From positions 1,860,001-1,924,000 of the forward strand of contig JACZZP010000013.1 in assembly GCA_015183035.1 (NCBI GenBank): 64,000 bases of DNA, read 5' to 3'. The translations under genes and the position numbers were made by a program. How positions within the stretch are numbered: position 1 is the first letter of the stretch; the number at the start of each line of letters is the position of its first letter. The DNA comes from Meloidogyne chitwoodi. Taxonomy: Eukaryota; Nematoda; Chromadorea; Rhabditida; Meloidogynidae. Shown in pieces: positions 40,121 through 51,255 of the stretch. Below the pieces are notes generated by a model that saw nothing but the letters and a program-made list of their open reading frames with translations, was not told where the DNA came from and did not search any database.

Positions 40121-40160
40121 CAGACTCAAACTGCCCTCAAAAGGTACACTAGAGTCTCAG
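40121..40160. repeat. GACTC..GAGTC short hairpin, copy 1
   Basis: CAGACTCAAA ... AAAGGTACACTAGAGTCTCA: ends are inverted repeats of each other. The same unit recurs at 40223-40261 and 40889-40927. Confidence 0.6.
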
Positions 40161-40222
40161 TCTTAAATTCCTTCAAATTTGGTAATTTGAACGTTTCGAT
40201 ACATTTTGTCAATTTTCTCTTC

Positions 40223-40261
40223 TAGACTCTAATTACCAGTCAAAGGTACACTAGAGTCTCA
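40223..40261. repeat. GACTC..GAGTC short hairpin, copy 2
   Basis: TAGACTCTAATTACC ... AAAGGTACACTAGAGTCTCA, nearly identical in its right half to copy 1. Confidence 0.6.
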
Positions 40262-40552
40262 TCTTTGGGAACATTTTTTGATTTGTGTCCGACTTTATAT
40301 TTATTTATTTTTAATAAAATTATTTAAAAAATAGAAATAAAGTTTATATATTTTGTTGTTTTTATTAATTACTCTCTCATCTCAAAATAAAAAAAAAACA
40401 TTTCTATCTCTATAAATATATCATTTATTTAACAAATTTGTGTTCTTAAAAAAAATTATTTTTTTAATTATTGTGTGGCCTTTTTTTACTAATTTTTTAT
40501 TTTTTGATATTTCTCTCTCTATTCAATTATTACATTCCCAATATTTTTTTTG

Positions 40553-40669
40553 AAATTGCGTCTAATTTAGGTGAGCACCCCATTTATTCGCAGAAAAAAT
40601 TTCGTATTTTTGGGTGTAAAATATTTTCTTGCGAATAGATGGGGTGGTCTCATAAATTAAACGCAATTT
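40553..40669. mobile_element. short hairpin element, copy 5
   Basis: Inverted repeats extend about 45 bp: AAATTGCGTCTAATTTAGG continues into GTGAGCACCCCATTTATTCG, mirrored on the right. This copy shows that the family's termini are longer than the 19-bp core. Confidence 0.78.
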
Positions 40670-40888
40670 TATATTTTTTAATTACCGTATATTTCCCTAC
40701 AGTAAAATAAAATTAAAAAAATAAATTAAAAAAAAATTCCTTCTCTCATTTTAAAACCAGGCAAAAATATACAAATATATCAATAAAATATAAATATATG
40801 TTTCTTTTAAATTTAAAAAAATACATTTTATTTGTCGCATTTTGTTTGTTTTGTACCAGTTTTTAATGGTGGAAATTTTTTTATTTTT

Positions 40889-40927
40889 CAGACTCAAAAA
40901 TACCTTTATGGGTACATTAGAGTCTCA
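40889..40927. repeat. GACTC..GAGTC short hairpin, copy 3
   Basis: CAGACTCAAAAATACC ... GGGTACATTAGAGTCTCA, same architecture as the copies near 40.1-40.3 kb. Confidence 0.6.
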
Positions 40928-41584
40928 AAATTTTTTAATTTTTATTTTCTTAAAACTGACAAAAATTTAATAATTTTGGCATTTTTGAATAAATTTAAAG
41001 GTCATTTTCCACCATTTTATTAATTAAAAGCTACTAGATATATTGTATGTAATAAAAGAGGTTTTAGGTTAGAGAAAAAATCTTTTTTAATTTTTTGAGT
41101 ATTTTAAAGACCTCGAATATTCCTACAATTTCTTTTTTTTTCTTCAATAAAATCCAAATGATCAAAAACAAAACACTCAAAAAGGTCAATTCTACCATTA
41201 GAGTCTTAAAATTTAATTTTGAGACTCAAAGTGTAAATGTTGATTAATTGGGTGTTGATTAATTGGATTAAACCTTTTTGACCTCTTTTCATTCTTTTAC
41301 TGGTCTAACAAATAAATATATTTAAAGTCATTCATTTATTAAAAAATTAAAAAAACCAATAAAAACTCGCCCTGTTTTTTTCTTTCTCTCAATTTTTAAA
41401 TTTGTGTGCCATTTACGGGTGTGCCCCAAATTATTATGGTGTAGTAGTTGTTTTGTTAAGGCATGAAAAAAATGTTTTTAAATTATATAAATGTTTGGCT
41501 GTGACGAAAAAAATTTTTTTTTTAATTTGCCCTGAGGCAATTTTTGTTTTTTTTGCGCACAGCCTTGATTTTATATAATTTTTT

Positions 41585-41770
41585 GGAACTCTTTTGTCTA
41601 TTTTTAGGTGAACACCCCATTTATTCGCAAGAAAAAATAAATAAAAATATAGTAGAAAATTAGATGACGATTATACACCCCATTTATTCGCAAAAAAATA
41701 AATCAAAAAATTTAAAAAATATTTTGTTGCGATTAAGTGGGGGTGTTCACTTAAGTTAGACACAAATTCC
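41585..41770. mobile_element. short hairpin element, copy 6 (with internal half-site)
   Basis: Left GGAACTCTTTTGTCTATTTT then AGGTGAACACCCC; right GGGGGTGTTCACTTAAGTTA then GACACAAATTCC, i.e. inverted termini of about 45 bp. A second direct CACCCCATTTATTCGCAA lies at about 41676-41693, suggesting nesting or internal duplication. Confidence 0.75.
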
Positions 41771-42679
41771 AATTTTTCTTTAGAAAAAAATAAAATTCGT
41801 TTCATTCCACACATGTTTTCTTTAAATTTCCTTCTACTTTTCCAATCTCAAAAGTAAAAAAATCACACACCCATTAAAAAAAAATTATTTTTTTCTCATT
41901 ATCAGCATTATTTAATTTAAAGGATTATTTAGCCTAACATATTATTTAAATTAAAAATTCAAAATCCTCAAAAATATTTTTTAATTTCTTCTGTAAATCA
42001 ATTTTATTAAAATATTTTTTAAATTTACATAAGTTTTGGCGAAATGTCAGCAATGCAAAATAAATGAAATTAAATCCTAAATAAACTTTTTTAGTAGAGA
42101 CAGTTGAGTTAGACAGTTAGACAGTTAAATTTGTTCATTTCTCTCTAAAAATGTTTTTTTTTAGTTTTTTAAATGTTGATTTACAGAAAAACCTTCTATT
42201 AGCAATTAATTCTGAATAAAAATTCCCATTTTTTATACTCTTTTTATATTTTTTGATTTTAAAATTAAACTTTTGTGATCGCTTTAAACTAGAGGATATT
42301 TTATTAGAGTCTGAGTTTTGTGGGTTAATAAAACTTTTTTCAGTGTATTTTTCAGACTAATGAGATTTTCTCTTGTTTGACCATTAATTTTAACTTTTTT
42401 TGATCATCAATTATTTTAAATATAAATTATCACTTTCATAACTCAAAAATATCAACGGGAACTGCAGGGGGTTTAAGAAAAAAGTGCAAGATTCTAAAAA
42501 ATGTAAAATAATCTTTGCCCATAATCTTTTTTTACCTCTGTTATGGCCTTTATTTTTCTTTTTTTAACGAGTTTTTCTTTTAAATATAATCATCAAATCA
42601 TATTTCAAGTTAATTAATTACTTCTATTTAAAAAAGACTGATTTTATTCTTTGTGAACATTTTTGTCTTTTATTTACAC

Positions 42680-42806
42680 ATTTTTTAAAATATTTTAGAA
42701 TAAATTTGGGATTTTGTTGATTTGTTTGAGTGCAATAAATATACTTTTTATTTTTTAAAGGAAACGCGTCTAAATGGCTGACGTCTAATCGGCCAATTCC
42801 CTCATA
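42680..42806 (+). promoter_or_regulatory. duplicated prolyl oligopeptidase upstream segment
   Basis: TAGTGCAAT..TTTAAAG.CA..CGC..AAATGGCTG.CG.CT.ATCGG is shared with 45275-45390, directly upstream of the intact oligopeptidase gene. In this copy it is cut off from the coding remnant by about 600 bp of repeats, including the hAT-like element. Confidence 0.5.
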
Positions 42807-42814
42807 TCTAATAT

Positions 42815-42976
42815 TCGCGAGTACGAAATTCTATCTTGTGATATTTTGTCCATCCTATGTCTCGTGACATTTTGTCCAATCTCCTATTAACTTTTTGGGA
42901 TTTTTTGTTGGTATTTCGTAGATTAGATATTTTGACATTTTGTCAAATTTTCTTTTGACATTTTGAAGTTTGGATG
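42815..42976 (+). repeat. (GACATTTTGTCCAAT)-containing repeat, left copy
   Basis: GAGTACGAAATT..GTGA.ATTTTGTCCA units followed by GGTATTTCGTAGATTAGATA and TTTTGAAGTTTGGATGGTTT. The same block is found at 49755-49975. The two copies bracket the oligopeptidase locus in the same orientation. Confidence 0.75.
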
Positions 42977-42984
42977 GTTTTACA

Positions 42985-43300
42985 TAGAGATCGGAACGGG
43001 AACGGGTCCCGATCCCGTTTCCCGGTTTCCCGGTCCTTTTTCCCGGCTTTTTTGAGTCACCGGGATGAAAACGGGATCGGGAATACCCGGTTTTCCCGGT
43101 TCGGGTCCCGGCCGGTCATTAAATTTCCAATTCCCGGTCATTTTTCCCGGTTTCCCGGTTTTCCCGGTCGGGACCCGGTGATTTTTGGAACTGGAAAAAA
43201 GCGGGAATTCCCGATTTTCCCGGTCCGGGTTCCCTCCCGGTCGTTCCATTCTAAAATTTCCCGTTTCCCGGTCCCGGGTTTTTCAAAATTCCGATCTCTA
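42985..43300. mobile_element. hAT-like miniature transposon with CCCGG-rich interior
   Basis: A 316-bp GC-rich island in AT-rich DNA. Terminal inverted repeats are TAGAGATCGGAA and TTCCGATCTCTA. It is flanked by a perfect 8-bp direct repeat GTTTTACA (42977-42984 and 43301-43308). The related repeat at 49940 carries the same flanks without the insert (GGATGGTTTTACTGTATTTA), i.e. an empty site. The interior is built of CCCGGT/TTCCCGG units. Open frames on both strands (proline/glycine/arginine rich) are by-products of the repeats. An 8-bp duplication and TAGAG-type ends fit hAT transposons; no transposase is present. Confidence 0.88.
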
Positions 43301-43455
43301 GTTTTACAGTATTTAAGCATTTATAATTCCTTCATTTTTTTAAATTTTCGGTTACGCTTCTATAACTCATAAAAGGTTTTATGTTAGCAAGGATTATATA
43401 GAAAATTATCTTTGAAATAACCTGCTGGCATATTTAACTTTTTTTATAAAACTTT

Positions 43456-44040
43456 AGATTCTATAATCAAGAGTATTTTACTAAATTTATATATTTTCTC
43501 ACAAAATCAACTCAAGAATATTTAATTCCAGTCAAGAGAAGATTAACTTTATTATCCTCTACAAAATTTAAACAAATGTCGTCATCTTCATCTATTGAAA
43601 TCAATCCAAAGTTATATCCATTGGTTGAACGAGGAAATGTTGTGGATGATTATCATGGAAATAAGGTTAACTCTTAAAATATTTTTTATTAATTTATTTC
43701 TAAAGATTGCTGATCCATATCGTGCCCTAGAAGAGCCTGATGCTGATATTACTAAAGAATTTGTGAAGAATGTCAACCTTATTTCTAAAGCGTTTTTTGA
43801 GGCTTGCCCTTACAGGAGAAAGCTTGGTTACGTGATATTTCTGGAATTTTTTATTCGGTTTTTCTCCTAAATATTATTATTTTTTAAATTAAAGAAATAT
43901 CCCGAATCTCAGCATATTGCTGAAGGAAGTTCAACTGAGAAACTCGAATTCCATTCCTTGTATTTTTACCGACTTGGAACTGACTCGAAGGATGATGTTT
44001 TGGTTTATGAACGTAGAATGACCCAAATTTAATGATGTTA
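43456..44040 (+). pseudogene. prolyl oligopeptidase, truncated copy
   Basis: Near-copy of the first exons of the intact gene (ATG-equivalent at 43576; segment [19 protein letters not shown] and [18 protein letters not shown]). It then jumps at about 43812 (..ACPYRRKL-GYVIF) into sequence matching 46488 onward, losing about 700 bp including the early propeller exons. [19 protein letters not shown] follows. After 44020 the similarity decays and the frame is lost. Not functional as it stands. Confidence 0.85.
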
Positions 44041-44085
44041 ATAGTTGTAAAACAACAAATCAACTTTTATTTATCAACCTGTAAT

Positions 44086-45260
44086 GGAAACATTAATGGA
44101 AAATTGTTGTCCCATTATTCGACAACTCAGATCCTAAATATTCTGTTAATTTTCCGAGGTTTTAATTAATTTATTTATATTTCAGGAGACTTAATTAATT
44201 AGGTTGATATTCAGGGTCATTTTATCTTCAGGGGTTAAGATGTTCAGGAGTTGACTAATTTTTAGACTACACTTTATGTTAATTCATTAGAAGATGGAAA
44301 ACTTCTCTATCAAATACCTTTTGAAATTGGCACAATCACTGGCATTTATGGACGAAAACGGGAATCAAAACTCTTCATTTCATTCTCTTCTTTTTTCACA
44401 CCGACAATAATTACAAAGGAGATTTTGCTAAATGTTCTTCAAGCACTGAGCTGATTGAATTAAGTGAACTACGTTGAGACTCATTTCTATTCGTCCAAGT
44501 ATTGGTTTACGCTGAAAATCAACCGATTCATTTCGAAGAGTATAGTAAAGTTGGGCCAAGTATTTAAGTGTGTGAAGAGATACAACTCTGTCGTCATGAT
44601 CAGCACTTAAAAGTAACATTGCTGGCCATTGAATTCCTCGTTTAACTGAGATTTGATGAAGAGCTATTTTCTTTTTTTAGATATTCCCCTCATCAAATCT
44701 CAGTTAAAAAGGAATTCAATGGCCAGCAATGTTACCGTTAAGCGCTGACCACGATGACAGAGTTGTACCTCTTCACACACTTAAATAATTGGCTCAACTT
44801 TACTATACTTTTCGAAATGAATCGGTTGATTTTCAGCGTAAACCGATACTTGGACGAATAGAAATGAGTCTCAACGTAGTTCCCTTAATTCAATCGGCTC
44901 AATGCTTGAAGAACATTTAGCAAAATCTCCTTTGTATATTATTGTCGGTGTGAAAAAAGAATTGAATGAAATGAAAAGTTTTGATTCCCGTTTTCGTCCA
45001 TAAATGCCAGTGATTGTGCCAATTTCAAAAGGTATTTGATAAAGAAGTTTTCCATCTTCTAATGAATTAACATAAAGTGTAGTCTAAAAATTAGTCCACT
45101 CCTGAACATCTTAACCCCTGAAGATAAAATGATCCTGAATATCAACCTAATTAAGTCTCCTGAAATATAAATAAATAAATTAAAACCTCGGAAAATTAAC
45201 AGAATATTTAGGATCTGAGTTGTCGAATAATGGGAGCAACAATTTTCTATTAATCTTTCC
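44086..45260. repeat. palindrome built from prolyl oligopeptidase fragments
   Basis: Two ~575-bp arms in opposite orientation around an axis near 44673. Each arm joins a piece matching 47220-47440 (..YQIPFEIGTITGIYGRK..) to an inverted piece matching 48450-48620 (the catalytic-Asp exon, ADHDDRVV). The arms differ by scattered substitutions, so they have diverged since duplication. The coding frame is broken; for example, an in-frame stop replaces the residue after LK in the right arm (TTAAATAATTGG). Confidence 0.85.
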
Positions 45261-45437
45261 AATTTTATATTTTTTTAATATTTTAAAATAAATTTGCGAT
45301 TTATATTCTTGTTTTTTTATAATTTGTTTAGTGCAATTACTTTATTTTTAAAGACAAGCGCACTCAAATGGCTGTCGCCTGATCGGTGGCATATTTAACT
45401 TTAAAATTAATTTTATAACAGCTTTATTTTACATTCT

Positions 45438-48400
45438 ATGATTAAGAGTATCTTACTAAATTTATATATTTTCTCTTCAAAATCAACTCAAGAATATTTA
45501 ATTCCAGTCAAGAGAAGATTAACTTTATTATCCTCTACAAAATTTAAACGAATGTCGTCATTTTCTTCTATTGAAATCAATCCAAAGTTATATCCACTGG
45601 TTGAACGAGGAAATATTGTGGATGATTATCATGGAAATAAGGTTAACTCTTAAGATATTTTTTATTAATTTATTTTTAAAGATTTCTGATCCATATCGTG
45701 CCTTAGAGGAGCCTGATGCTGATATTACTAAAAAATTTGTAAAGAATGTCAACCTTATTTCTAAAACGTTTATTGATGCTTGTCCTTTTAGGCGAAACTT
45801 TCGTGAACGGTTCGTTTATTTTACGGAATAGTTGTCATAACATGTTATTTAACGGATAGAGATTTTTAAAAATCCATGCATTATGCCTAGACTTTTGTCG
45901 ACTGGGCTTGGTCCAGGATTTGGACTCCATGAAAAACATATTCCCAGTAAAACAGCCAAGACGAACAAACTTCCTAGGCCTCTCACAATCAGTAAAGATA
46001 AACACTAGACCCTTAGGATCATCTCGATCTCTAATTAATATCTCTTTCTAACCATTTGTTAAATTTAAGATTGACAAAGATTTGGGATTACGAAAAATTT
46101 GGATGTCCTTCAATTCATGGAGATTATTTTTATTATTATTACAACTCTGGATTGCAGAATCATTTGTATGAAATTTTCATAAAAGTATAATTTAACTCTT
46201 AAACTTTTCTTAGTGTTTTATTTCAACAAAAATCTCTGGATGAAAAGGGACAAATTTTTATGGATCCAAACACTTGGTCTGAAGATGGAACAACCTCTTT
46301 GTCTTCAACTTGTTGGACGGAAAATGGAAAAATACTTGCTTATGGTGTTTGTGAGAAAGGCAGTGATTGGACTACAATAAAGGTTTTTTAATTCAAATTA
46401 GTCAAATTTATTCATTTTTTAGTTTAAAAAATGCACTGGTGAGGAACTGCCAGACAGAATTCCGCACGTAAAATTTTCTGGCTTGGCTTGGTTACGTGAT
46501 AATTCTGGAATTTTTTATTCGGTATTTTTTCTCCTAAATATTATTATTTTTTAATTAAAGAAATATCCCGAATCTCAAAATATTGGTGAAGGAAGTTCAA
46601 CTGAAAAACTCGAATTCCATTCCTTGTATTTTCACCGACTTGGAACTGACTCGAAGGATGATGTTTTGGTTTATGATCGTAGAGATGACTCAAATTTAAT
46701 GATGTTAGTTAATTATAAAATTAAAAGATATTTTTTTTTGAATTCAGTTCTGCTGGTGTTTCCGATGATGGAAAATTTCTTTTTGTTCATCTCTCAAATG
46801 GTTGTGCACCAACTAATCAACTTTTTTATTTTGATTTGACAACAACTTGTCAGAAAAAAATTGATGGAAAATTGGAGTTGCTCCCGTTGTTTGACAAATC
46901 TGATGCCAAATATTCTGTAATTTTATCAGTTTTTTTAACTTTTTATATATTTCAGGATATCGATTCTGATGACAACTCGGTTCTTATTATGACCGATTTT
47001 AATGCGCCAATGTTTAAAATTGTTAGAGTCAAATTAGGCACTGATGCATCTTCAAATCCAAATGATAAATGGGAGGTGATTATAGAAGAGGATCCTAAAA
47101 GACGAATTGATTGGGCGATGGCAGTTGATAAGGATAAATTACTTATTTGTTACGAGGAAGATGTCAAGGTTTTTGTTGAAATTTTTAGACTTATTAGGCT
47201 GAATAAATAATTAAAATATTTAATTTTTAGAATGCACTTTATGTTCATTCATTAAAAGATGGAAAACTTCTTTATCAAATACCTCTTGAAATTGGCACAA
47301 TCTCTGGCATTTATGGACGAAAACGGGAATCAAAACTCTTCATTTCATTCACTTCTTTTTTCACACCGACAATAATATACAAAGGAGATTTTGCTAAATG
47401 TTCTTCAAGCACTGAGCCGATTGAATTAAGTGAACTACGTCGTATGAAAATTGATGGAATTGATTTGAACGAATTTAATGCTGAACAAAGGTTTTATGAT
47501 AGCAAAGATGGAACAAAGGTTTGGAATTAATTATAAAATATTTATAGATCCCAATATCGTTCCTAGCTCTAATATTAATCATTCTAATTAAGATTCCAAT
47601 GTATATTCTTCATAAAAAATCATTGAAATTAGATGGAAACAATGGTGCAATACTTTATGGCTATGGAGGATTTAATATATCAAAAATGCCTGAATTTTCA
47701 ATTTCACGACTACTTTTCCTTAAACAATTTGAAGGTGTTTATGCTATCGCTAACATTCGTGGTGGAAAGTAAGAAATTTTTTTAATATTTTTACAATTTT
47801 GTTTTGTTTTTAGTGAATACGGGGAGAAATGGCACGAAGCTGGGATGAGAGAAAATAAACAAAATGTTTTTGATGATTTTATTTGTGCTGCAGAGGAGTT
47901 AATTAAGCTTGGATATACCAAACCTGAAAAGTATTTTTTTTTAATTTATTTTTTATTTTTAATCCAAAACAATTTTTAGATTAGCAATTTATGGAGCTTC
48001 TAATGGAGGACTTTTAACTGCTGTATGTGCTCAACAAAGGCCTGATCTTTTTGGTGCTGTGGTTTCTTCAGTAGGGTATAATTTTATTTTTTTTGTTGTA
48101 TGTAAAATAGACTAGCATTGGAGAGAGATACGTTAGAGATTTAACGGGATCTCGTACTAGAACTCCCGTTTTTTACTTTTCGGATTCGTGATTTTTCGTA
48201 TTTTGTCAAGTGGGATCCTGTTTAGTTTATTGTTTTTAAATTAATCCTTAAAATGTAATTTTACCTTTCTCTATAATTTATTATTTTAGTGTTTTGGACA
48301 TGTTGAGATTCAATAAATTCACAATTGGTCCTGCATGGGTTCCTGAATTTGGAAACCCAGACGATGCTGAAGATTTTAAGTTTATCTACAAGTATTTTTA

Positions 48401-48797
48401 TTTTATGATTTTTTAGTTTATTATTTTCTTTATTTAGATATTCCCCTCTTCATCAAATCTCCGTTAACAAAGGAATTCAATGGCCAGCCATGTTACTTTT
48501 AAGTGCTGATCATGACGACAGAGTTGTACCTCTTCATACACTTAAATACTTGGCCCAACTTTACTATACTCTTCGAAATGAATCGGTTGATTTTCAGCGT
48601 AAACCAATACTTGGACGAATAGAAGTGAGTGCAGGACATGGTGCTGGAAAGCCAACAACTAAAGTGGTTTGTTTTTTAATAATTAATTTTTTTTAATTTC
48701 TGAAAAACTCGAGAGATTTTGTTCTTTTTAGATTGACGAGATTGTCGATATGTATTCCTTTTTGCAAAGAGTACTGGACTTGAAATGGATTGATTAA
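45438..48797 (+). CDS. prolyl oligopeptidase (S9A serine peptidase), intact copy
   Basis: Cytosolic serine peptidase that cleaves short peptides after proline. Conserved from [20 protein letters not shown] through the seven-blade propeller ([63 protein letters not shown]). The alpha/beta hydrolase domain carries the nucleophile elbow [11 protein letters not shown], the catalytic Asp in [14 protein letters not shown] and the catalytic His in [10 protein letters not shown]. It ends LDLKWID and a TAA stop at 48795-48797. The elbow has Ala where relatives usually have a second Gly. A start at 45438 gives a 38-residue extension; the Met at 45552 ([12 protein letters not shown]) is the likelier start, because the upstream ATG is ATA in the broken copy. 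The intron at 45811-46067 is long and compositionally unlike the others. Confidence 0.93.
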
Positions 48798-48966
48798 ACA
48801 AGTTTTTTTATTTTTAAATTGTAATGTTAATTTATTTATTTATATTTTAAATTTTATTAATTTGATATTTTCAAGTTGTAAACCTTTTTTATATTTTTAT
48901 TTCTTTTTGTACATGTTTTATTCAATTTTAATTGTTTTAGAGCTTTATAATATTTTTTGTTGAAAA

Positions 48967-49604
48967 ATGGCAATGGCAGCGAGAGTTGGTGGTCGAGGGG
49001 GTCGAATCCCTCCAGAGGTTTTCTTTAATTTTATTTTTTTAATTTAAATATTTTTTAGGTCAACCGAATTTTGTTCATTAAGAATTTACCTTATAAAATA
49101 ACTGCAGAAGAGATGTATGATATTTTTGGTAAATTTGGTGCAATAAGGCAGATTAGAATGTATTCTTTTTTTATTTTTTTTATTAGTATTTAACTTTAAA
49201 AACAGTGGAAATTTGTCCGAAACGAGAGGTACTGCATTTGTTGTTTATGAAGATATTTTTGATGCTAAAAATGCTTGTGAACATTTGAGTGGTTTTAATG
49301 TTTCAAATCGTTATCTTGTCGTTCTTTATTATCAGGCTACAAAGGTTTATTTGTTATTTTTATCCTTGGGCATTTTTGGAAGGACTTTTTGGGGAAAGAT
49401 TTCGAAGTTTTTCAAGTTTTGTTAAATTAACAAAAAAAACTTAAGGCTTGGAAGCGTATGGACACAGACAAGGCTAGACAAAAATTGGAAGAAGTTAAAG
49501 ACCGTTATGGACTTGGAGGAGATATTGAAAAAGAAAAGGAGAAAATGGGAATCTATACTCCAAAATATACTCCTGGTGTAAGCACACCTCGACATAAAAA
49601 TTAA
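48967..49604 (+). CDS. splicing factor 3B subunit 6 (SF3B6/p14)
   Basis: RRM protein of the U2 snRNP SF3b complex that contacts the branch-point adenosine. 149 aa; the core is nearly identical to the human protein: [18 protein letters not shown] then [63 protein letters not shown] motifs are LFIKNL and RGTAFVVY. The C-terminal tail ([19 protein letters not shown]..) is about 20 residues longer than the human one. Four exons. It begins 169 nt after the oligopeptidase stop, with a TTTTAG acceptor upstream, suggesting trans-splicing or operon membership. Confidence 0.96.
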
Positions 49605-50071
49605 ATTTTTTAAAATAATTTTTGGCTTCTTCGCATAAAAAATATTCTTTATAAGTAGTAAATCAATCTAACATTACCCAGAAAATAACAAAAGACTGAT
49701 AGACAATGGAATTGAGCATAAATATTTGTTGTGATTTCTCTTATTTTTATTGGAGTACGAAATTTTGTCTTGTTACATTTTGTCCAATATATGCCTTTTG
49801 ACGTTTTGTCCAATATTTGTTTTGTGACATTTTGTCTAATCTTTTTTTCATTTTTTTGGATTTTTTTGTTGGTATTTCGTAGATTAGATATTTTGAAGTT
49901 TTGTCAAATTTATTTTTGACATTTTGAAGTTTGGATGGTTTTACTGTATTTAAGCATTTTTAATTCCTTTTTTATTTTCGATTCAATTTTTTATTAATTT
50001 TGTGCTTTTATTAATAAATTATTTTATATTTAGTTAAATTACGCTTAACAAATCTTATTATTTTAAAAACT
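49605..50071. other. intergenic containing the right GACATTTTGTCCAAT repeat
   Basis: 49755-49975 is the right copy of the repeat flanking the oligopeptidase locus and includes the empty hAT site. The rest is AT-rich. Confidence 0.65.
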
Positions 50072-51255
50072 ATGCCTTCTGATAAAAATTTTGATGAACA
50101 ACTTATGGCTCGTGCAATTCTTGATCTTGAGTTGGTTTGTTTTTTTTTATTTTTTAAAAAATAATCCATTCAAATTAATTGATTTGAACTGATGGATTGC
50201 GTCTTATTTTAAATGGGTGCCTTCACATAAGTGGCATAAATTTATGAGAGCGGATCTTTGGGTAAACATGTCAGTGTTTGTGGGGCACCCTCTTTTAAAC
50301 ATTTTTGGGTTAACATTACCAATCATTTCTGAACTTGCTAAGCTTTTTCTTTATCTACGTTCTAATATCTTTTAAGTTTTAAATATTCAGAAACTTAAAC
50401 ATGAAATACGTCAAAATAGTGCTTTGAAGCTTGCTAAAATTGAGAAGAATTATCAGAATAAGGAAAAGCAATTGGTTTTGATTGAGGAAAAGGTTTTCTT
50501 TTTTTAATTAAATTTTACAAAAAATTGTTTTATTTGTTCTTTAGATTGATAGTCTAATAACTAATCGTGAGGAAGGCAAATTAAAGAAGAAATTTGGATG
50601 GACATCGAAAACTAGTGAATATAAACCACAACAATGCTTTTATTGCGGCAAACACGGACATTTGGTTTTTTTATTATTTTTTATCTATAGTTTCTTTCCT
50701 TAAAGTTGAAACTCTGAGAAAAATTTGGAAAAGGGGTCCCGCCTAAAAAATGTATTAAGGTGTCGATATTTATCGTAAAAAAGTGTAAACCGCGGAAAAC
50801 AAAACTCTAATCTGGACTTGGATAATCTTTAGGGTTTATAAGTAAATTGGGGATACCTAAGAAAAAATTAATTTTTATAAATGATTGATTCCAGTGCTTA
50901 AAAAAGGCCAAAATAATTCAGAAATTGTAACAAAACATTTACTTATTTTATTATTCAAGGCTAAGTCTTGTCTTTACGCAGGAGGTTGTACTCGAGGGAA
51001 TGTGCGTTATTACCCTCCTTTCAAATCTCCGGGAACTTCAAAACAATCAGAGGTTTCTTTTTTAACAAATTTAAATTTTTATTAAATTTAAATTTTAAGA
51101 AAGAACAAGAAGAAGGCAAATTAGAAGTGAATAAAGGAGGTTGGACGTCACAAACTGCTGGAACTTATACAGATGAAGAATGCGAAACATCAGATGATAA
51201 TGATGCTAATAATAATAATGAAGGAGTTGGTGATGGTGGAATTGTTGACAAATAA
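50072..51255 (+). CDS. single CCHC zinc-knuckle protein
   Basis: Short protein (about 175 aa) starting MPSDKNFDEQLMARAILDLE. It has a coiled-coil-like region (KHEIRQNSALKLAKIEKNYQ..KQLVLIEEKIDSLI), then one perfect CCHC knuckle, CFYCGKHGHLAKSC (C-x2-C-x4-H-x4-C), split by a 290-nt intron. A second Cys follows in YAGGCTRGN. The tail is acidic and N/D/G-rich (ECETSDDNDANNNNEG). Zinc knuckles of this type bind single-stranded nucleic acid; the target is unknown. Not recognised as a named family. Confidence 0.8.
50736..50812 (+). repeat. intronic repeat shared with 37417-37496
   Basis: GTCCCGCC..GGTGTCGATA..AAAAAAGTGT..GCGGAAAACAAAACT pattern, in the intron that splits the zinc knuckle. Confidence 0.4.

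Larger units (their letters stand above)
39424..40552. other. low-complexity spacer with GACTC hairpins
   Basis: Long A- and T-runs downstream of the 36 kb gene. Two copies of a ~39-bp imperfect hairpin (see 40121 and 40223). No gene supported. Confidence 0.5.

Noticed and set aside
42974..43372. Proline/glycine/arginine-rich, collagen-like frames on both strands
   Set aside because: They are translations of CCCGGT-type simple repeats inside a miniature transposon; open in several frames at once.
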